Below, piece by piece: positions 33,956 through 42,595 of a stretch of 64,000 nucleotides of DNA. Where the stretch lies: contig NZ_JABJRC010000001.1 of NCBI RefSeq assembly GCF_013131805.1, forward strand, positions 124,001-188,000, given 5' to 3'. Both the position numbers and the translations under genes were made by a program. The notes beneath the pieces are model-generated. The model did not search any database. It worked only from the letters and a program-made list of their open reading frames with translations, and was not told the origin of the DNA. The stretch comes from Kribbella sandramycini (GTDB taxonomy: Bacteria > Actinomycetota > Actinomycetes > Propionibacteriales > Kribbellaceae). The number at the start of each line of letters is the position of its first letter. The stretch's first letter is position 1.

Positions 33956-34474
33956 TCAGGCGCCAGTGCTGCCGTCCAGTTGCTCGCGGACCAGGTCGGC
34001 ATGTCCGCAGTGCCGCGCATACTCCCCGATCAGATGGATGTAGATCATCCGCAGCGTCGACTCCGTCCCGCCGAACGCGAATCGCTCGTCGAGCGACCGC
34101 CCGGCCGCCGCCTCGTCGGACAGCCGCCACTCGGCGATCAGCCCCTCGTACGCCGCCTGTGCGTCAGCCGGGTCGATCAGCTCGAAGTCCGCATCCTTGC
34201 CGAGCTCGGGCGCGAACAGCGGCTCGGCGGGATCGCCGGGGGCGAAGTGGATCCGGAACCAGATCCGCTCGACCTTGGTGAGATGCCGGATCAGGCCGAG
34301 CAGCGACAGGTTGGACGGCGGCGATGGGCGGGCGGCGAGCTGCTCGGCCGTCAGACCGGCGCACTTGACCAGCAGCGTCGCACGGTAGAAGGACAGGTAG
34401 CCTTGCAGCAGCTCGCGTTCCGGCGCGGTCAGCGAGCCGCCCGGGCGCGCGACATCCGGGGCTTTCCAGGTCAT
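33956..34474 (-). CDS. DinB/DUF664 family protein
   Basis: A 172-residue four-helix-bundle protein of the DinB/DUF664 superfamily. Characteristic segments are NLSLLGLIRHLTKVERIWF with the first metal His, and TLRMIYIHLIGEYARHCGHADLVREQLDG, with His residues completing a likely divalent metal site. Actinobacterial DUF664 proteins include mycothiol-dependent transferases and maleylpyruvate isomerases. Which thiol or substrate is used here is unknown. It lies just 40 bases from the DUF6351 gene on the same strand, and both are separate from the downstream SAM-IV/aminotransferase unit. Confidence 0.92.
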   Translation of the reverse strand: MTWKAPDVARPGGSLTAPERELLQGYLSFYRATLLVKCAGLTAEQLAARPSPPSNLSLLGLIRHLTKVERIWFRIHFAPGDPAEPLFAPELGKDADFELIDPADAQAAYEGLIAEWRLSDEAAAGRSLDERFAFGGTESTLRMIYIHLIGEYARHCGHADLVREQLDGSTGA

Positions 34475-34567
34475 GTTTCCTCGCTTCGTCTCACGATGTA
34501 ATCGTACATCTCACTGGGCGAGATTGGGGTTGGCATCCCCGTGGCCGGTTCGTTACCGTTCTCGGCA

Positions 34568-34685
34568 GGTCATGAGTGTCAGCGTCAAGCCCCGGCTCGC
34601 TGACCGGCAACCCTCCTCCGCGGTGGGGTGCCCCGGGTGAAGACCAGGCCGTGCGGATACCCCGTTCGGCAAGTGCGGACTTCCC
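34568..34685 (+). ncRNA. SAM-IV riboswitch
   Basis: The sequence from 34568 carries the SAM-IV consensus core: GGTCATGAGTGTCAGCGTC, AAGCCCCGGCT, the CGGCAACCCTCC loop, and GGTGGGGTGCCCCGGGTGA closing with the GACCAGG strand. A downstream arm (34647-34685) fits the SAM-IV-specific extra stem and pseudoknot. SAM-IV senses S-adenosylmethionine and is almost confined to actinobacteria, upstream of sulfur amino acid genes. It ends about a dozen bases before the aminotransferase ATG, so it most likely controls ribosome access. Confidence 0.9.
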
Positions 34686-34697
34686 GGGAGCGAAGCC

Positions 34698-36062
34698 ATG
34701 TCGATCCTCTCCATCCTCGAGCCGGCCGCCGCGACGAGCGCTCGCCCGACGGTCACCCGGCTCGTCACCGGCACCATCCCCGCCACCGTCGGCTCGGCCC
34801 TGCTGGTCCCGCTGGCCGACGGTCGCGTCACGGACTACGCGAACTTCGACCACGGCGCCAGCGCACCGTGTCTGGAGTCGGTGCGAGCCAGCGTCGAGGC
34901 AGCCCTGCCGTCGTACGCGTCGGTGCACCGCGGCAACGGCTATGCCTCCCGCATCACCACCCAGTGGTATGAGCGGGCGCGCGCCGAGGTGCACAGCTTC
35001 GTCGGCGCCCGTGCGGACGACCAGGTGATCTTCACCCGGCAGACCACCGACGCGCTGAACCTGCTGGCGCACGCCGTCCCGGCCGACGCGACCGTGGTCG
35101 TGTTCGAGTCCGAGCACCACGCTGCGCTGCTGCCGTGGGCGGAGGAGCGCACCGTGCGGCTGCCCGCCCCTGCCTCCGCCGCCGAAGCTGTGACGGCGGT
35201 CGCTGACGCGCTGCGCGCAGCTCCGGAGGGTCCGCGGCTGCTGGTCGTCACCGGCGCTTCCAACGTGACTGGCGAGATCTTCCCCATCGCCGAGCTGGCC
35301 GCGGTCGCCAAGGCGCACGGCGCGCGCATCTGTCTGGATGCCGCGCAGCTCGCGCCGCACCGGCCGGTCGACATCGCCGCGCTGGACGTCGACTGGGTCG
35401 CCTTGTCCGGCCACAAGCTCTACGCGCCCTACGGCGCCGGAGCCCTGATCGGCCGCGCCGACTGGCTCAACGCCGCCGACCCGTACCTGTACGGCGGCGG
35501 CGCGACCACCTCGGTCAGCGGTGACGGCGTCGTCTGGGCGAACGGCCCGGCCCGGCATGAGGGCGGCTCCCCCAACGTCATCGGCGCCATCGCGCTCGCT
35601 TCGGCGTGCGCCACGATCAGCCGGCACCGGGAGGCCATCGAGCAGCACGAGCGCAGCCTGCTCGCCCGGCTCCGCACTGGGCTGGCGCAGATCGCCGGTG
35701 TGACGACGTACTCGATCTTCGGCGCCGAGGCCGACCGGGTCGGCACCGTCTGCTTCACGCTGGACGGGCTGAGCTCGACGCTGGTGTCCGCCGCGCTGAG
35801 CGCGGAGTACGGCATCGGCGTCCGGGACGGCAAGTTCTGCGCGCATCCGCTGGTCGGCCACCTCCTCGCGGAGGCGCCGGAGCACGGCACCGCAGTCCGC
35901 GCCAGCCTCGGCCTGGGGACGACGCGTGAGCACGTGGACCGCCTGGTGAACGCCGTCCGCACACTGGCCGCCAACGGGTTGCGCGCGGAGTACGAGGACA
36001 CCGACCACGGCTGTCAGCCGATCGAAGACCCTCGCGACCTCCACGCGCCCCGCATCTGGTGA
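34698..36062 (+). CDS. class V aminotransferase (cysteine desulfurase-like) under SAM-IV control
   Basis: A 454-residue PLP enzyme of the class V/NifS-like family. The PLP lysine lies in WVALSGHKLYAPYGAGALIG, preceded by CLDAAQLAPHRPVDIAALD, the usual cofactor Asp/Gln region. ASVHRGNGYASRITT near residue 75 is the family substrate loop. A mobile Cys loop as in true desulfurases is not clear: there is a Cys in RDGKFCAHPL (about residue 380), which is a candidate. SAM-IV control indicates a step in cysteine, methionine or another sulfur pathway that must shut down when S-adenosylmethionine is plentiful. GGGAG lies 7 bases before the ATG at 34698. It stands alone, without SUF or methionine genes nearby. 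Confidence 0.9.
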   Translation: MSILSILEPAAATSARPTVTRLVTGTIPATVGSALLVPLADGRVTDYANFDHGASAPCLESVRASVEAALPSYASVHRGNGYASRITTQWYERARAEVHSFVGARADDQVIFTRQTTDALNLLAHAVPADATVVVFESEHHAALLPWAEERTVRLPAPASAAEAVTAVADALRAAPEGPRLLVVTGASNVTGEIFPIAELAAVAKAHGARICLDAAQLAPHRPVDIAALDVDWVALSGHKLYAPYGAGALIGRADWLNAADPYLYGGGATTSVSGDGVVWANGPARHEGGSPNVIGAIALASACATISRHREAIEQHERSLLARLRTGLAQIAGVTTYSIFGAEADRVGTVCFTLDGLSSTLVSAALSAEYGIGVRDGKFCAHPLVGHLLAEAPEHGTAVRASLGLGTTREHVDRLVNAVRTLAANGLRAEYEDTDHGCQPIEDPRDLHAPRIW

Positions 36063-36072
36063 AGCCGCCCTC

Positions 36073-38130
36073 CTACTGCTCAGGAGGTTGGAGCCCTACA
36101 TGGTGAGCAGCGAACGCCAGTAGGTCCGCCCACTCCGACGCGATCTTCGCGGCCGGCTTACCGAAGCCGTGGCCGGTGTTGACCTCGACGCGGGTCAAGA
36201 CAGGCGCGGCAGCGGACTGGGCATGCTGCACCGCGGCGATGAACTTGTGACTGTGCAACGGCACCACGCGGTCGTCGTGATCGCCGGTGACGACCAGAGT
36301 GGCTGGGTACGCCGTTCCGTCCTGCACGCGATGCAACGGCGAGTACGCCAGCAGGTCGTGGAACTGCTCCGGGTCCTCCGGTGAGCCGTAGTCAGACACC
36401 CACGCCGCACCCACGGTGAACTTGTGGAACCGCAGCATGTCCAGTACGCCGACGCCCGGCAGCGCGACCGCGAACAGCTCCGGCCGCTGGGTCATCACGG
36501 CGCCGACGAGCAGACCGCCGTTGCTACGGCCGTGCACGGCCAGCTGCGCCGGAGTGGTCACACCGGTGTCCCGCAGGTGTTCAGCGACCGCGATGAAGTC
36601 GTCGAACACGTTCTGCTTGTTCTTGAGCCGCCCTGCGTCGTGCCAGTCACTGCCGTACTCGCCGCCGCCCCGCAGGTTGGTGATGACGAGCACTCCCCCG
36701 GCGGCCAGCCACGCCGGCCAGCCCGGCCGGTAGTCCGCATGGACCGGTATGCGGAACCCGCCGTACCCCCACATGAGGGTCGGGCGCGGGGTGGAGAAGT
36801 CCAGGTCGGAGCGAGTGATCAAGAAGAACGGGACGTCGCGGCCCGGTGCGATCTGCCGAGTCACAGTGATCTCTGGCGAGGTGAAACCGCCGGAGCCACG
36901 CACCAACTCGGGCAACGCCCGGACGTCGCCAGTCGCCGCAGAGACGACGTACGACAGCGTGGGGTCGGTTGTCGTGGACAGCCCGACGAAAAGCTCGTCG
37001 TTCTTCGTGCTGCTGGTCAGACCGACCACAGCGCCGCCCGCCACGTTGACAGGGGTCGCACCGGAGCCGTCGAGCGAGTAGAGCGTGACAACCGGTGCGG
37101 CATCGACCAGCGTCAGAGTGACCAGACCGGACGCCGTTGGGCGGACAGCCTGCAGTGTCGACTCCCCCTCCGGGATGAGGTCGGTGAAGACGCCGTCGAA
37201 GCCGGACCGGACGACGCGGCCCCGTGGCGCATCACGATCGGTCTGCAGAACCAGCTGGTCACCGGCCATCCGGACGAACCAGATCTCGTCGGCGAACTCG
37301 TCCACGACCTTGATCGGCTCACCGAGCCCGTCCGAGCTGAGCGGGTAGACCCAGACCCGAGTGGCCGGGTCGGTGCCTTCGGTGATGTGGACGATCAGGT
37401 AGCGGTCGTCGTTCGAGATCTCGGGGGTGATGAAGTACTGGTCGTGCTCGGGGAAGCCGAGGATGAGCTCGTCTTCCAGCTGCGGCGTCCCGACCCGGTG
37501 CAGCATCAGGTACCCGCTGCTCAGGCTCTCGGTCTCGGTGCCCTCGTTGCGCTGGTTGGCCGGGTAGTGCAGGTACAGGAACGCCGAGCTGTCCGGAAGC
37601 CAGGTGGCCTCGCTGAACTTGGCCTCCGTGACCACGTCGTCCACTGGCTCGCCAGTGGCGATGTCGAGCAGCCGGAACGACGTCCAGTCACTACCGCTCT
37701 CGTTGATGCCGTAGGCGAAGTACTTGCCGTCAGGGCTGACAGTGAACGAGCCGAGTGAGTCGGAGCCATCATCGGACAGCTGGTTGGGGTCGATGAGCAC
37801 CCGGCCGCCGTCCAGCAACTCCTCCAGGGACTCCGCGACGTAGACGACGTCCTGCGCCTGGGTGCCGTCGTTGCGGCCGACGAAGTACCAGCCGCTCTTC
37901 TTGGCCGGGACTCCGGCGCGCGGGCGGGCCAGGATGGCCGACATCGTGGTCTGGAACCACTCCCGCTCCGGATAGCCGGCCAGCTCGGCCTCGGTGTACT
38001 CGTTCTGCCGCTGCACCCAGTCCTGGGTGTCCGGGGCGTCAGGGTCTTCCAGCCAGCGGTACGGGTCTGCGATCTCGTGGCCGTGCAGTGTCTCGACCAC
38101 ATCGTCACGGCGGCTTTCCGGAGAGGTCAT
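36073..38130 (-). CDS. prolyl oligopeptidase (S9A)
   Basis: A 685-residue serine peptidase. The N-terminal part (about 10-400) is the beta-propeller, the C-terminal part the alpha/beta hydrolase. The catalytic serine is in HGRSNGGLLVGAVM, the aspartate in TGDHDDRVVPLHSHK, and the histidine in VNTGHGFGKP. The start MTSPESRRDDVVETLHG at 38130 matches the family N-terminus, with DPYRWLEDPDAPDTQDW after it. No signal peptide is present, so it should be cytoplasmic, cleaving short proline peptides. It converges on the aminotransferase gene, with 10 bases between the stops. Confidence 0.95.
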   Translation of the reverse strand: MTSPESRRDDVVETLHGHEIADPYRWLEDPDAPDTQDWVQRQNEYTEAELAGYPEREWFQTTMSAILARPRAGVPAKKSGWYFVGRNDGTQAQDVVYVAESLEELLDGGRVLIDPNQLSDDGSDSLGSFTVSPDGKYFAYGINESGSDWTSFRLLDIATGEPVDDVVTEAKFSEATWLPDSSAFLYLHYPANQRNEGTETESLSSGYLMLHRVGTPQLEDELILGFPEHDQYFITPEISNDDRYLIVHITEGTDPATRVWVYPLSSDGLGEPIKVVDEFADEIWFVRMAGDQLVLQTDRDAPRGRVVRSGFDGVFTDLIPEGESTLQAVRPTASGLVTLTLVDAAPVVTLYSLDGSGATPVNVAGGAVVGLTSSTKNDELFVGLSTTTDPTLSYVVSAATGDVRALPELVRGSGGFTSPEITVTRQIAPGRDVPFFLITRSDLDFSTPRPTLMWGYGGFRIPVHADYRPGWPAWLAAGGVLVITNLRGGGEYGSDWHDAGRLKNKQNVFDDFIAVAEHLRDTGVTTPAQLAVHGRSNGGLLVGAVMTQRPELFAVALPGVGVLDMLRFHKFTVGAAWVSDYGSPEDPEQFHDLLAYSPLHRVQDGTAYPATLVVTGDHDDRVVPLHSHKFIAAVQHAQSAAAPVLTRVEVNTGHGFGKPAAKIASEWADLLAFAAHHVGLQPPEQ

Positions 38131-38140
38131 GACGCCAAAC

Positions 38141-38692
38141 CTAACTCGCAGGAGGCAGCACTGCGCGCGCAATTAGCTCGAACAAGGGACGTGGATCCAC
38201 CTCGTCGTGCCGAGCGATCCGATGCAGGATCAGCCCCTCGGCCATCGCAGCGACCGTGCGAGCCGCCACAACAGGGTCCGGGGCGCCCATCCCGGCCAGG
38301 GCCTCGGTCGCACCGGCCTCCAGAGCCGCACGGCCACGCGACAACGACTTCCGGAGTTCAGCGTCGTGACTGCCTTCCAGGAACAACACCAACCGCGCGG
38401 TCGTCTGCACGCGGTTGACTCTGGTGATGAGGTCGAACAGCCAGCACATCGCATCCACGAACTCAGCAGCCGTCGCCGGCTGGAAGGCCGGACCGACCGC
38501 TTGCTGATCCGCCTCCGCGAGCCAGTCGCTCACGCCGGTCAGCAGCGCGGCCCGGGTGCGGAAGTAGTTGGACGTCGAGCCCTTCGGCAAACCGGCCCGG
38601 TCGTCGACCCGGGCGTGCGTGAGCGCTCGCAGCCCTTCGGTGCCCAGAAGGTCGACAGCGGCCTGGAGAGCGCGGGTACGCGGTGATTCCAC
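38141..38692 (-). CDS. TetR-family repressor
   Basis: A 183-residue regulator with the TetR N-terminal helix-turn-helix: ALQAAVDLLGTEGLRALTHA, then LPKGSTSNYFRTRAALL, the recognition helix. The C-terminal half is the ligand- and dimer-domain, ending HRIARHDEVDPRPLFELIARAVL. GTG start at 38692. It is divergent from the alpha/beta hydrolase gene, with a 54-base region holding a good operator palindrome, so it probably represses itself and the hydrolase. Confidence 0.93.
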   Translation of the reverse strand: MESPRTRALQAAVDLLGTEGLRALTHARVDDRAGLPKGSTSNYFRTRAALLTGVSDWLAEADQQAVGPAFQPATAAEFVDAMCWLFDLITRVNRVQTTARLVLFLEGSHDAELRKSLSRGRAALEAGATEALAGMGAPDPVVAARTVAAMAEGLILHRIARHDEVDPRPLFELIARAVLPPAS

Positions 38693-38704
38693 CCGGTCAC
38701 TATA

Positions 38705-38736
38705 AACATAGTAGACGCCGTACTATGTTCGTAGTA
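38705..38736. promoter_or_regulatory. TetR operator candidate between regulator and hydrolase
   Basis: Inverted repeat AACATAGTA (38705-38713) and TACTATGTT (38721-38729), separated by 7 bases, with perfect 9-base arms. A second, shorter pair TACTA/TAGTA shares the right arm (38721-38725 with 38732-38736). It lies centrally in the 54-base divergent region, the expected place for a TetR site. Confidence 0.75.
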
Positions 38737-38746
38737 CCGTCGATGA

Positions 38747-39577
38747 ATGGAACTGCAGGGGGTGACGCACCGCTTCGTCGACCTGCCGGGACTTCGGATG
38801 CACGTCGCCGAGGCCGGCAGCGGCGAAGCCGTGGTGATGCTGCACGGGTTTCCGCAGCACTGGTGGGAGTGGCGCGATGTCATTCCGGCGCTCGCCCGGC
38901 ACTACCGGGTGATCTGTCCCGATCTGCGCGGCGCCGGGCAGACCGACGCGCCGGCGACCGGGTACGACCGTGAGACGCTGCTCGGTGACCTCACCGGGCT
39001 GCTGGATGCGCTGGAGCTGGATCGGGTGCATCTGCTGACGCATGACTGGTCCGGGATCGTCGGCTTCTTGCTGTGTCTGCAGGAGCCGCAGCGAATCCGC
39101 GACCATCTCGTGCTGTCGATTCCGCCGCCGGACGCCAGACCGGCGGGCCGGATGTTCGGACGGATGCTGCGGCACGGCTGGTTCAACATGATCCTCCCCT
39201 GGCCCGGCCTGGGGCCGTGGGCTCTGCACCGGACCGGGCTGCCCGACGTCATGCTGCGGGCACACGGCATGCCGGACGACGCCCGGGCGGTGTTCGCGAC
39301 CCAGTTCCGCGACCGGCAGCGCGCCGCGGCAGGGTCAGCGCTGTACCGGCGCTTCATCCAGCCGGAGGGGATGAGGTTCCTGACCGGCCACTACCGCGAC
39401 CAGGAGCTGACCACGCCGACGCGGGTCCTGCTCGGCGCGCAGGACGCCGTCGTCCGGATGGACTCGTTCCACGGCAGCAGGCTCGATATTCGCGAGGTCG
39501 AGGGGGCTGGACACTTCCTGGTCGATGCGCAGCCCGGCGCGGTGGCCGAGCACGCACTCGACTTCTTCGGCCGTTGA
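38747..39577 (+). CDS. alpha/beta hydrolase (epoxide-hydrolase-like)
   Basis: A 276-residue hydrolase. The oxyanion motif HGFPQ is at about residue 33, the nucleophile is aspartate in LTHDWSGIVGFLL (about 95), as in epoxide hydrolases and haloalkane dehalogenases, and the C-terminal histidine is in VEGAGHFLVDAQP. An acid residue appears in GAQDAVV. The 2-residue pattern HDW supports a dehalogenase/epoxide-hydrolase mechanism, although the substrate is unknown. It is divergent from the TetR repressor and probably controlled by it. Confidence 0.92.
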   Translation: MELQGVTHRFVDLPGLRMHVAEAGSGEAVVMLHGFPQHWWEWRDVIPALARHYRVICPDLRGAGQTDAPATGYDRETLLGDLTGLLDALELDRVHLLTHDWSGIVGFLLCLQEPQRIRDHLVLSIPPPDARPAGRMFGRMLRHGWFNMILPWPGLGPWALHRTGLPDVMLRAHGMPDDARAVFATQFRDRQRAAAGSALYRRFIQPEGMRFLTGHYRDQELTTPTRVLLGAQDAVVRMDSFHGSRLDIREVEGAGHFLVDAQPGAVAEHALDFFGR

Positions 39578-39580
39578 CAC

Positions 39581-39643
39581 GTCGTACCCACCGCCCCCGG
39601 TGGGCGGCATCCCGCACAGGCGCCGGAGGCAGGTGGGTACGAC
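39581..39643. terminator. bidirectional terminator (long inverted repeat)
   Basis: GTCGTACCCACC (39581-39592) and GGTGGGTACGAC (39632-39643) form a perfect 12-base stem around a 39-base GC-rich loop with its own hairpin. It lies between the stops of the convergent hydrolase and phoD genes, so serves both directions. Confidence 0.7.
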
Positions 39644-39649
39644 TGCCCA

Positions 39650-41170
39650 TTAGTGCCGGGCGGGGTTGAGGTCCTTGGTCCAGAGGACTTTGCCGTAGAG
39701 GTCGCGGAGGGAGGCGGTGAAGACGCCGGTGCGGGGGTCGATAGCGACGTGGCCGAAGAACTGGTTGCCGCCGCTGGGCGGCTGGTTCGGGAAGTCGGCG
39801 GCCTTGACGAACTCGACCTTCGGCCCGAAGGTCGGGTCGAGCGCGTTCGGGCCGAAGGTGCCGGCGTTGACCGGGCCGGCGACGATCTCCCAGAACGGGT
39901 CGAAGTCGGTGAAGGCCGCGCGGGACGGGTCGTAGTGGTGGGCGGCGCAGTAGTGGACGTCGGCGGTCAGCCAGACCGCGTTGCGGACCTTGCGCTTCTT
40001 GAACTGGCTCAGCACCCAGGCGATCTCGTGCTCGCGGCCGCCGGGTGCGCCGGCGACGCCGTTGGCGACGGCCTCGATCAGCGGTCCGTCCGGAACGAGG
40101 ACTCCGAGCGGCATGTCGCTGGCGATGACCTTCCAGGTCGCCTTGGAGGAGGCCACCTCGCGGACCAGCCACTGCGCCTGCTCGGCGCCCAGGATGGCGA
40201 CCGGCCCGGTGGCGCCCGGTGCCGGGTTGGTGTCGCGGTAGGTGCGCATGTCGAGGCAGAAGACGTCGAGCAGCGGGCCGTAGCTCACCTTGCGGTAGAT
40301 GCGGTTCCGGCCGGCCGTGTGGGCCATCGGCAGGTACTCCAGGAACGCCTTCCGGGCCCGTGCCGCCAGGACGTCGACACGGCGCTCGGTGTAGCGGGAG
40401 TCCTCGAGGATCTCGCCGGGGTACCAGTTGTTGACCGTCTCGTGGTCGTCCCACTGGCTGATGACCGGGACGTCGGCGTACAGGTCGCGGACGTTCTGGT
40501 CGAGCAGGTTGTACTTGTAGCGGCCGCGGTACTCCGCGAGCGTCTCGGCCACCTTGGCGACCTCTTCGGTGACGACGTTCTTCCAGACCGTCCCGTCCGG
40601 GATCTTGACCTCGGCCGCGATCGGCCCGTCCGCGTAGATGTTGTCACCGGAGTGCAGGAAGAAGTCCGGACGGGTCCGGTGCATGGCCTTGTAGGCGATC
40701 ATGCCGCCGAAGTCCGGGTTGATGCCGTAGCCCTGACCAGCGGTGTCGCCGGTCCAGACGAACGACACTCCCCGGTTGCGGCCCGGTGTGACGAAGGAGC
40801 CGGCCTGAGACTCACCCCGGCGTCCGTACGCGTCTTCGAAGGCGATGCGGTAGTCGTAGCGCTGCCCCGGCCGCAGGCCCTTCAGCGGCAGCTGTGCGGT
40901 GTAGTCGGCGTCCGGACCGGTGACCGGACCACGCAGACGGATCGCCCGGTCGAAACGGCCGTGGCTGGTCAGGTCGACGACCAGCCGCGCTTTGCGGTCG
41001 GTGCGGGACCAGACGACCGCGGAGTTGGCAGTGACGTCACCCGACATGATCCCGGACGGCAGTGCGGGCCGGTCCCGGCGGACGACGGATGCAGTCGCGG
41101 CTTCTGGCAGAGCCAGGGCAACGCCGGCGACTGAGGATGCGGCCAAGAGTTGGCGGCGACTCAAGTTCAT
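39650..41170 (-). CDS. phoD: PhoD-family alkaline phosphatase with Tat signal
   Basis: A 506-residue phosphatase/phosphodiesterase. The N-terminus NLSRRQLLAAS is a twin-arginine signal (RR at 5-6), followed by a hydrophobic stretch and an Ala-rich cleavage site. After the small N-terminal beta domain (SGIMSGDVTANSAVVWSR) come metal-ligand motifs: TGDTAGQGYG, FLHSGDNIYADGP, SQWDDHETVNNWYPGE, and LTADVHYCAAHHYD. PhoD enzymes use calcium and iron and hydrolyse phosphate mono- and diesters outside the cell. Phosphate-dependent control is expected, but I did not find a clear PhoP box in the 40 bases upstream. Confidence 0.95.
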   Translation of the reverse strand: MNLSRRQLLAASSVAGVALALPEAATASVVRRDRPALPSGIMSGDVTANSAVVWSRTDRKARLVVDLTSHGRFDRAIRLRGPVTGPDADYTAQLPLKGLRPGQRYDYRIAFEDAYGRRGESQAGSFVTPGRNRGVSFVWTGDTAGQGYGINPDFGGMIAYKAMHRTRPDFFLHSGDNIYADGPIAAEVKIPDGTVWKNVVTEEVAKVAETLAEYRGRYKYNLLDQNVRDLYADVPVISQWDDHETVNNWYPGEILEDSRYTERRVDVLAARARKAFLEYLPMAHTAGRNRIYRKVSYGPLLDVFCLDMRTYRDTNPAPGATGPVAILGAEQAQWLVREVASSKATWKVIASDMPLGVLVPDGPLIEAVANGVAGAPGGREHEIAWVLSQFKKRKVRNAVWLTADVHYCAAHHYDPSRAAFTDFDPFWEIVAGPVNAGTFGPNALDPTFGPKVEFVKAADFPNQPPSGGNQFFGHVAIDPRTGVFTASLRDLYGKVLWTKDLNPARH

Positions 41171-41209
41171 GCTGACAAGCGTGATCCGCTCGCATGGCCC
41201 GCGAGTGAA

Positions 41210-42541
41210 CTACCGATGACCCCTTTCCTCGATTGCGACGAGAGCGCTCCGAAGCAGCGTCGTGCTCCGGGTCTGCCAGTGGTCACGTGGCCCGTCGTAC
41301 GCCTCGTACATCGCCAACAGCCGTTGCAACTGGGGTACGACGGACGCCGCCGCGCCACGCCAGAGCGCCAGGCCGTCGAGCAGCAGCCAATCCAGACCGT
41401 CCAGCCCGCCTCGCGTCGAGTACGAGCCGTCGTCGTATCGGGTGACCTGTACCGGTTGGACGGCGGCGAAGCGTCGGACGACGTCCGGCAGGATCGCAGC
41501 CGCGTGCGGGCGCATCGCGCCGATGGCGGTGTGGTCGAATCCCGAGCCCTCGGTCCGGCTGCCGGCGCGGATGACGTCCAGCAACGCAGGTAGCGCTCGG
41601 ACGTCGCCCGTGCGGGCCAGGGCGGTCATGGCGGCCTCGCGCAGCGGCCGGTCGGCGGCGGTAACGGCAGTTGCGACCTGGTCTGCTACCGGACGAACGG
41701 AGCCCAGCGGAAACGCCCCGAGGGCACGTACCGCGCGCAGCCTGGTGTCAGCGTCGGCGTGTGGGTCCACGATCGCGCTGGCGATCGCTGCCATGAGCTG
41801 TTCGATCTGAGCGGCGTCCAGCCCGTGCTCGATCGACGTCCGCGCCACCAGACCAGCTGTCTCCAGGAACGTCGGCGGGCGCCAGGTGTTCGCGGCCAGG
41901 CCGAGCTGGAAGCGCAGCCGGGAGGCGGGCTGATCGCTGAGGCACTCGTCGACGATCTGCTGCGGGAGCTCGGCCGTGAGGTCGAAGTACGGCTGGTAGG
42001 CGACCGGCAGCGCGACGGCCATCGAATCGACCGCTGCCGCAGAGAGCGTTCGCCCGCTGTACAACAGGACGCCGAGCCCCGCCGCGAACCGGTCCAACAG
42101 CGGGCCGGAGGTAGCTACTGCTGTCAGCCAGGCATCGGTCTCCGCCCTGAGCTGATGTCCGATGGGAAGCGAACTCGCCAGGCGAGCAACGGCCAGGAAA
42201 GCGCCAACTCGCACCACCTGATTGGACTCCCCCGTCAGCAACCGCCGCAGCAGCGCAAGTCCGGCCACGGCGTCGTCCCAGCACCACTCAAGTACCTGGG
42301 TGACGGTGGCGCGAACTTCTGGGTCGTCTGCGTCCAAGTACGACTTGAGCCGGGTGCGGCCGGCGTCTGCGGCTGCGGCAACCCGTTCCGACCAGTCGGT
42401 GTCAGGTGGTGTCTCGCAGCCGAGGTGGGTGAGGAGCTTGTGCATGCCGCGGTCGGTGAAGCTGCCGAGACAATCCCAGCCGTCGCCCTCGGAGCGGAGT
42501 TGTTCCAGCGCAGCGCGATTCACGGAGTCAGAATGGCGCAC
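41210..42541 (-). CDS. HEAT-repeat protein
   Basis: A 443-residue helical-repeat protein. HEAT-like pairs are visible at about 75-100 (DPEVRATVTQVLEWC), 108-125, and especially 265-310 (LRAVRALGAFPLG, LREAAMTALARTGDVRALPALL). The rest is leucine- and alanine-rich helices. No enzyme motif or membrane helix is seen. Such proteins often serve as scaffolds or as regulators of enzymes, but no partner is suggested by its neighbours. GTG start at 42541. It is divergent from the desaturase gene with 54 bases between starts. Confidence 0.8.
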   Translation of the reverse strand: MRHSDSVNRAALEQLRSEGDGWDCLGSFTDRGMHKLLTHLGCETPPDTDWSERVAAAADAGRTRLKSYLDADDPEVRATVTQVLEWCWDDAVAGLALLRRLLTGESNQVVRVGAFLAVARLASSLPIGHQLRAETDAWLTAVATSGPLLDRFAAGLGVLLYSGRTLSAAAVDSMAVALPVAYQPYFDLTAELPQQIVDECLSDQPASRLRFQLGLAANTWRPPTFLETAGLVARTSIEHGLDAAQIEQLMAAIASAIVDPHADADTRLRAVRALGAFPLGSVRPVADQVATAVTAADRPLREAAMTALARTGDVRALPALLDVIRAGSRTEGSGFDHTAIGAMRPHAAAILPDVVRRFAAVQPVQVTRYDDGSYSTRGGLDGLDWLLLDGLALWRGAAASVVPQLQRLLAMYEAYDGPRDHWQTRSTTLLRSALVAIEERGHR

Positions 42542-42595
42542 CTGGGTGGACGGTCACCGGCTGCGTCCGGTTTGCGCCACGGTGCGACGGCGTTC

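Noticed and set aside
39581..39643. Long inverted repeat as a phage attachment or transposon end
   Set aside because: It lies between convergent stops and forms one hairpin, no target duplication or integrase near.
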